Shown: positions 5,796 through 7,729 of the stretch, piece after piece | Layout: every line of letters begins with the position of its first letter | Numbering within the stretch: the stretch's first letter is position 1 | From: an archaeon | Lineage (GTDB): Archaea; Thermoproteota; Nitrososphaeria; Nitrososphaerales; CADDZS01 | Direction of reading: 5' to 3' | DNA length: 7,729 nt | Assembly (NCBI GenBank): GCA_021806865.1 | Contig: JAKAPU010000090.1 | Location: forward strand, 1-7,729 | The notes under the pieces: model-generated | Database searches by the model: none | Told to the model about the DNA's origin: nothing | What the model saw: only the letters and a program-made list of their open reading frames with translations | Made by a program: the position numbers and the translations under genes

Positions 5796-6803
5796 ATGCG
5801 TCTTGCGCTTAGTCTAGGTGGATATTACTCGTCAATTTCTAACTATGTGGAAGCCGCCCAGTATGCTGAATCGCACAGGGTCGATTCCCTTTGGCTTCCA
5901 GATTCTCAGATGATCCATAGAGATGTGTATGAGTGTCTCGCCATTTGCGCAACACGAACCAAAAGAATGAGACTTGGGACGGCTGTGACAAACCCAATAA
6001 CAAGAGATATCTCAGCGACTGCGTGCGCGATATCAACCTTAGATGAAATATCAAATGGGCGAGCGGTTTTAGGGATTGGACCAGGTGACAGCTCAGTAAG
6101 GCGAATTGGTCGCTCTCCAGCCACTGTGTCACAACTTGAGAGTTCGGTATTAGATATACGCAGAATTTGTAGAGGCGAGGAATTGGAATTTCAAAACGGG
6201 GAGCGGGTATCAATGCGCTGGTCGAAGCGTAATGTTCCAATCTACATTTCAGCGACAGGTCCACGAATGCTTGAGCTCGCAGGGCGCGTGGGCGACGGCG
6301 CAATCATCAATGTGGGAACTGGAAATGCTGCAATGGAAAAGGCCGTTTCGAACGTAAGGAGAGGGCTTGAAAAGCGCAAAGAATCAGGCGAGTTTCGCAT
6401 TGCAGATCTTTCTTTCATAAGTCTGTCAGAAGACAGGCATGCAGCAATCGAAGCGGCAAGGCCGTACGTAGTCTGGTACTGGAAGAACGCGCGCCACCTA
6501 TTTCAAGAGAACAATGTGGAGACCAAAGACCTCGAAAGAATCGATGTAGAATCGAAATACGTCGAACACGATCACATTCATACGGACAACTGGAGCTCTG
6601 CATCAGTTAGAAGCAAATTCATCACCGATGAGCTGGTCGAGAAGTTCACTATTGCTGGAACTCCAGAAGATTGCCTGAGGAAGCTGAAGGACAAAGCTCG
6701 AGTTGGAGTTGACATCTTCATAGCTAGGCACACGGGCGAAGAGGATGAATGGAGGAATTTCCTGGGGATGTATTGCGAAAGCGTCGTGCCGGCGTTTAAG
6801 TAA
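5796..6803 (+). CDS. Luciferase-like F420-dependent oxidoreductase of the methylene-H4MPT-reductase (MER) type
   Basis: A complete 335-residue TIM-barrel protein starting at ATG 5796. Diagnostic blocks: RLALSLGGYYSS (2-13), VDSLWLPDSQ (29-38), ICATRTKRMRLGTAVTNPI (50-68), LDEISNGRAVLGIGPGDSS (82-100), RSPATVSQLE (106-115), VPIYISATGPRMLELAG (147-163) with RVGDGAIINVG (164-174), and the C-terminal FTIAGTPEDCLRKLKD (284-299). The GIGPGDS and P-x-x-V-x-x-L-E signatures resemble F420-dependent MER-like enzymes. The natural substrate is unknown; many archaeal paralogues act in catabolism rather than in methanogenesis or C1 transfer. It is only distantly similar to the LLM at 2533-3546, so a recent tandem duplication is unlikely. 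It has its own TATA-like element, lies 76 nt downstream of the ParB relic and ends 2 nt from the convergent CoA-transferase gene. Confidence 0.92.
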   Translation: MRLALSLGGYYSSISNYVEAAQYAESHRVDSLWLPDSQMIHRDVYECLAICATRTKRMRLGTAVTNPITRDISATACAISTLDEISNGRAVLGIGPGDSSVRRIGRSPATVSQLESSVLDIRRICRGEELEFQNGERVSMRWSKRNVPIYISATGPRMLELAGRVGDGAIINVGTGNAAMEKAVSNVRRGLEKRKESGEFRIADLSFISLSEDRHAAIEAARPYVVWYWKNARHLFQENNVETKDLERIDVESKYVEHDHIHTDNWSSASVRSKFITDELVEKFTIAGTPEDCLRKLKDKARVGVDIFIARHTGEEDEWRNFLGMYCESVVPAFK

Positions 6804-6805
6804 AG

Positions 6806-7729
6806 TCAATTCTCTGATAACAGCTTTGCAGATTCTGACTTTGTGTAGCCCAGCCAGCGTAACACTTGGAGTGAATCTTGGCCTAACTTTGGCGGAGACT
6901 TTGTCCTTGCAACTCCAACTCTTGATGGCTTCAATGGGTTTGCAATCGAAAGGAATCTGGACATGTTCCACATAGTTTCTTCTATCATTCCGCGTTCTTT
7001 GAGGCCTGCATCTTTGACAAGATCAGACACATCGTTGACTGGCGAGCATGGAACCTCCTCAGCTCTCAAAGAAGAGACTATCTGATCTCGATTGAGTTTT
7101 GTCATCGCTTCTTCGAGTATCTTTACAAGTTCATCGGAATGCTCCAATCTGAGCTGATTTGTCGAGAACCTCTTATCCTCTAAGAGGTTTCCAACTTCCA
7201 GTGCACGGCAGAGCTTCTGCCAATATTCTTCATTTGATGCTCCAACGAACACAAATCCGTCTTTTGTCTTGAACGCTTGATACGGACAGAACGCTGGCCA
7301 CGCGCTCCCGTTCTTTTCAGGGATTTTCTGAAAAATAGAGTAGTAAACAACCCAGAAGGCCATCCACACCGTTGCGGAATCAAATAGAGAGATGTCCAAA
7401 AAAGCTCCTTTTGAGCGTCTTCCATTTCTTTGTCCTGCAAGAAGAGTTGAAAGGATTCCTAACGCGCCGAACAGACCTGCCCCCATGTCGACCACGGAGA
7501 CGCCGATCCTCACAGGTTCTCCGCTCTTTTCACCTGTCACGCTCATGAGGCCGGAGAGAGCCTGGATCACAGGGTCCCAAGCTGGCAGATTAGAATACTG
7601 GTTTGATTTTCCGTATCCGGAAATTGAGCAGTAGACGATGTCTTTGTTCAGTCGCTTTGCATCCTTGTAACCTGCCCCAAGCTTTTCAGCCACTCCTGGA
7701 GCCATATTCTCCACCACAATGTCTGCTTT
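6806..7729 (-). CDS. CaiB/BaiF family III CoA-transferase, 5' end outside window
   Basis: About 307 codons of the C-terminal three quarters are present; the frame is open to the right edge, where it reads KADIVVENMAPGV, the conserved ADI-vEN-PG block. Further family blocks are YCSISGYG, PAWDPVIQALSGLMSVTG, GEPVRIGVSVVDMGAGLFGA and LDISLFDSATVW. The Asp of SLFDS (codon 7381-7379) aligns with the catalytic nucleophile (Asp169 of formyl-CoA transferase) that forms the aspartyl-CoA anhydride. Later FKTKDGFVFVGASNEEYWQ and GRD-like VPCSPVNDVSDLV segments match the small domain. The family moves CoA between carboxylic acids (formyl/oxalyl-, carnitine-, racemase- and aromatic-acid-CoA types); the acceptor here is not predictable. 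With the full N-terminus it would be about 400 residues, normal for the family. It converges tail to tail with the MER-type LLM gene and could activate or recycle an acid produced by the neighbouring oxidoreductases. Confidence 0.92.
   Translation of the reverse strand, partial: KADIVVENMAPGVAEKLGAGYKDAKRLNKDIVYCSISGYGKSNQYSNLPAWDPVIQALSGLMSVTGEKSGEPVRIGVSVVDMGAGLFGALGILSTLLAGQRNGRRSKGAFLDISLFDSATVWMAFWVVYYSIFQKIPEKNGSAWPAFCPYQAFKTKDGFVFVGASNEEYWQKLCRALEVGNLLEDKRFSTNQLRLEHSDELVKILEEAMTKLNRDQIVSSLRAEEVPCSPVNDVSDLVKDAGLKERGMIEETMWNMSRFLSIANPLKPSRVGVARTKSPPKLGQDSLQVLRWLGYTKSESAKLLSEN

Noticed and set aside
6603..6975. Overlapping frames on both strands around the LLM/CoA-transferase junction.
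   Set aside because: They are out-of-frame shadows of the two convergent genes, with no family features.

Overview
The window reads as a stretch of an archaeal chromosome, most likely a mesophilic Thermoproteota/Nitrososphaeria-type lineage that is not a classic ammonia oxidiser. This is an inference. It rests on a TrmB-family regulator, a solo ParB-like protein of archaeal type, two luciferase-like (F420/flavin) oxidoreductases of the methylene-H4MPT-reductase-like group, frequent GTG/TTG starts, few Shine-Dalgarno sequences and TATA-box-like promoters. No RNA gene, CRISPR array, insertion sequence or origin could be supported.

Layout, left to right. (1) 1-836, minus: 5' part of an M24 (creatinase/Xaa-Pro peptidase-like) gene that runs off the left edge. 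(2) 874-1401, minus: decayed DNA. It holds the N-terminal stub of a phytoene-desaturase-like FAD oxidoreductase (1133-1401), with stops and a frameshift, and perhaps the tail of another dead gene (874-1020). (3) 1402-2131: no recognisable gene apart from a weak, broken small reading frame at 1557-1736. (4) 2132-3546, minus: an intact two-gene operon, a luciferase-like monooxygenase followed after 11 nt by a RidA/YjgF-family protein that lacks the usual catalytic Arg. (5) 3547-3791: divergent promoter region with an inverted-repeat candidate operator. (6) 3792-4685, plus: a TrmB-type regulator, full length except for one in-frame TAA. (7) 4746-5719, plus: a ParB-like gene, clearly dead (three in-frame stops, two frameshifts, damaged C-G-x-R-R motif). 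(8) 5796-6803, plus: an intact second luciferase-like, MER-type oxidoreductase. (9) 6806-7729, minus: a CaiB/BaiF family III CoA-transferase running off the right edge, convergent with the previous gene and separated from it by 2 nt.

The intact genes form an accessory catabolic island: two flavin/F420 oxidoreductases, a RidA-like enamine/imine or small-ligand protein, an acyl-CoA transferase and a metallohydrolase. This resembles the broad logic of pathways such as Rut pyrimidine breakdown, where a luciferase-like monooxygenase is paired with a RidA homologue, but no substrate can be assigned. The DNA-binding genes in the middle are decaying, so the neighbouring enzymes may have lost their local regulation. 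I found no evidence for a new defence or mobile system. The most noteworthy observations are the nonsense-interrupted but otherwise preserved TrmB gene with its 9-G tract, the reconstructable ParB and FAD-oxidoreductase relics, and the LLM-RidA pair.
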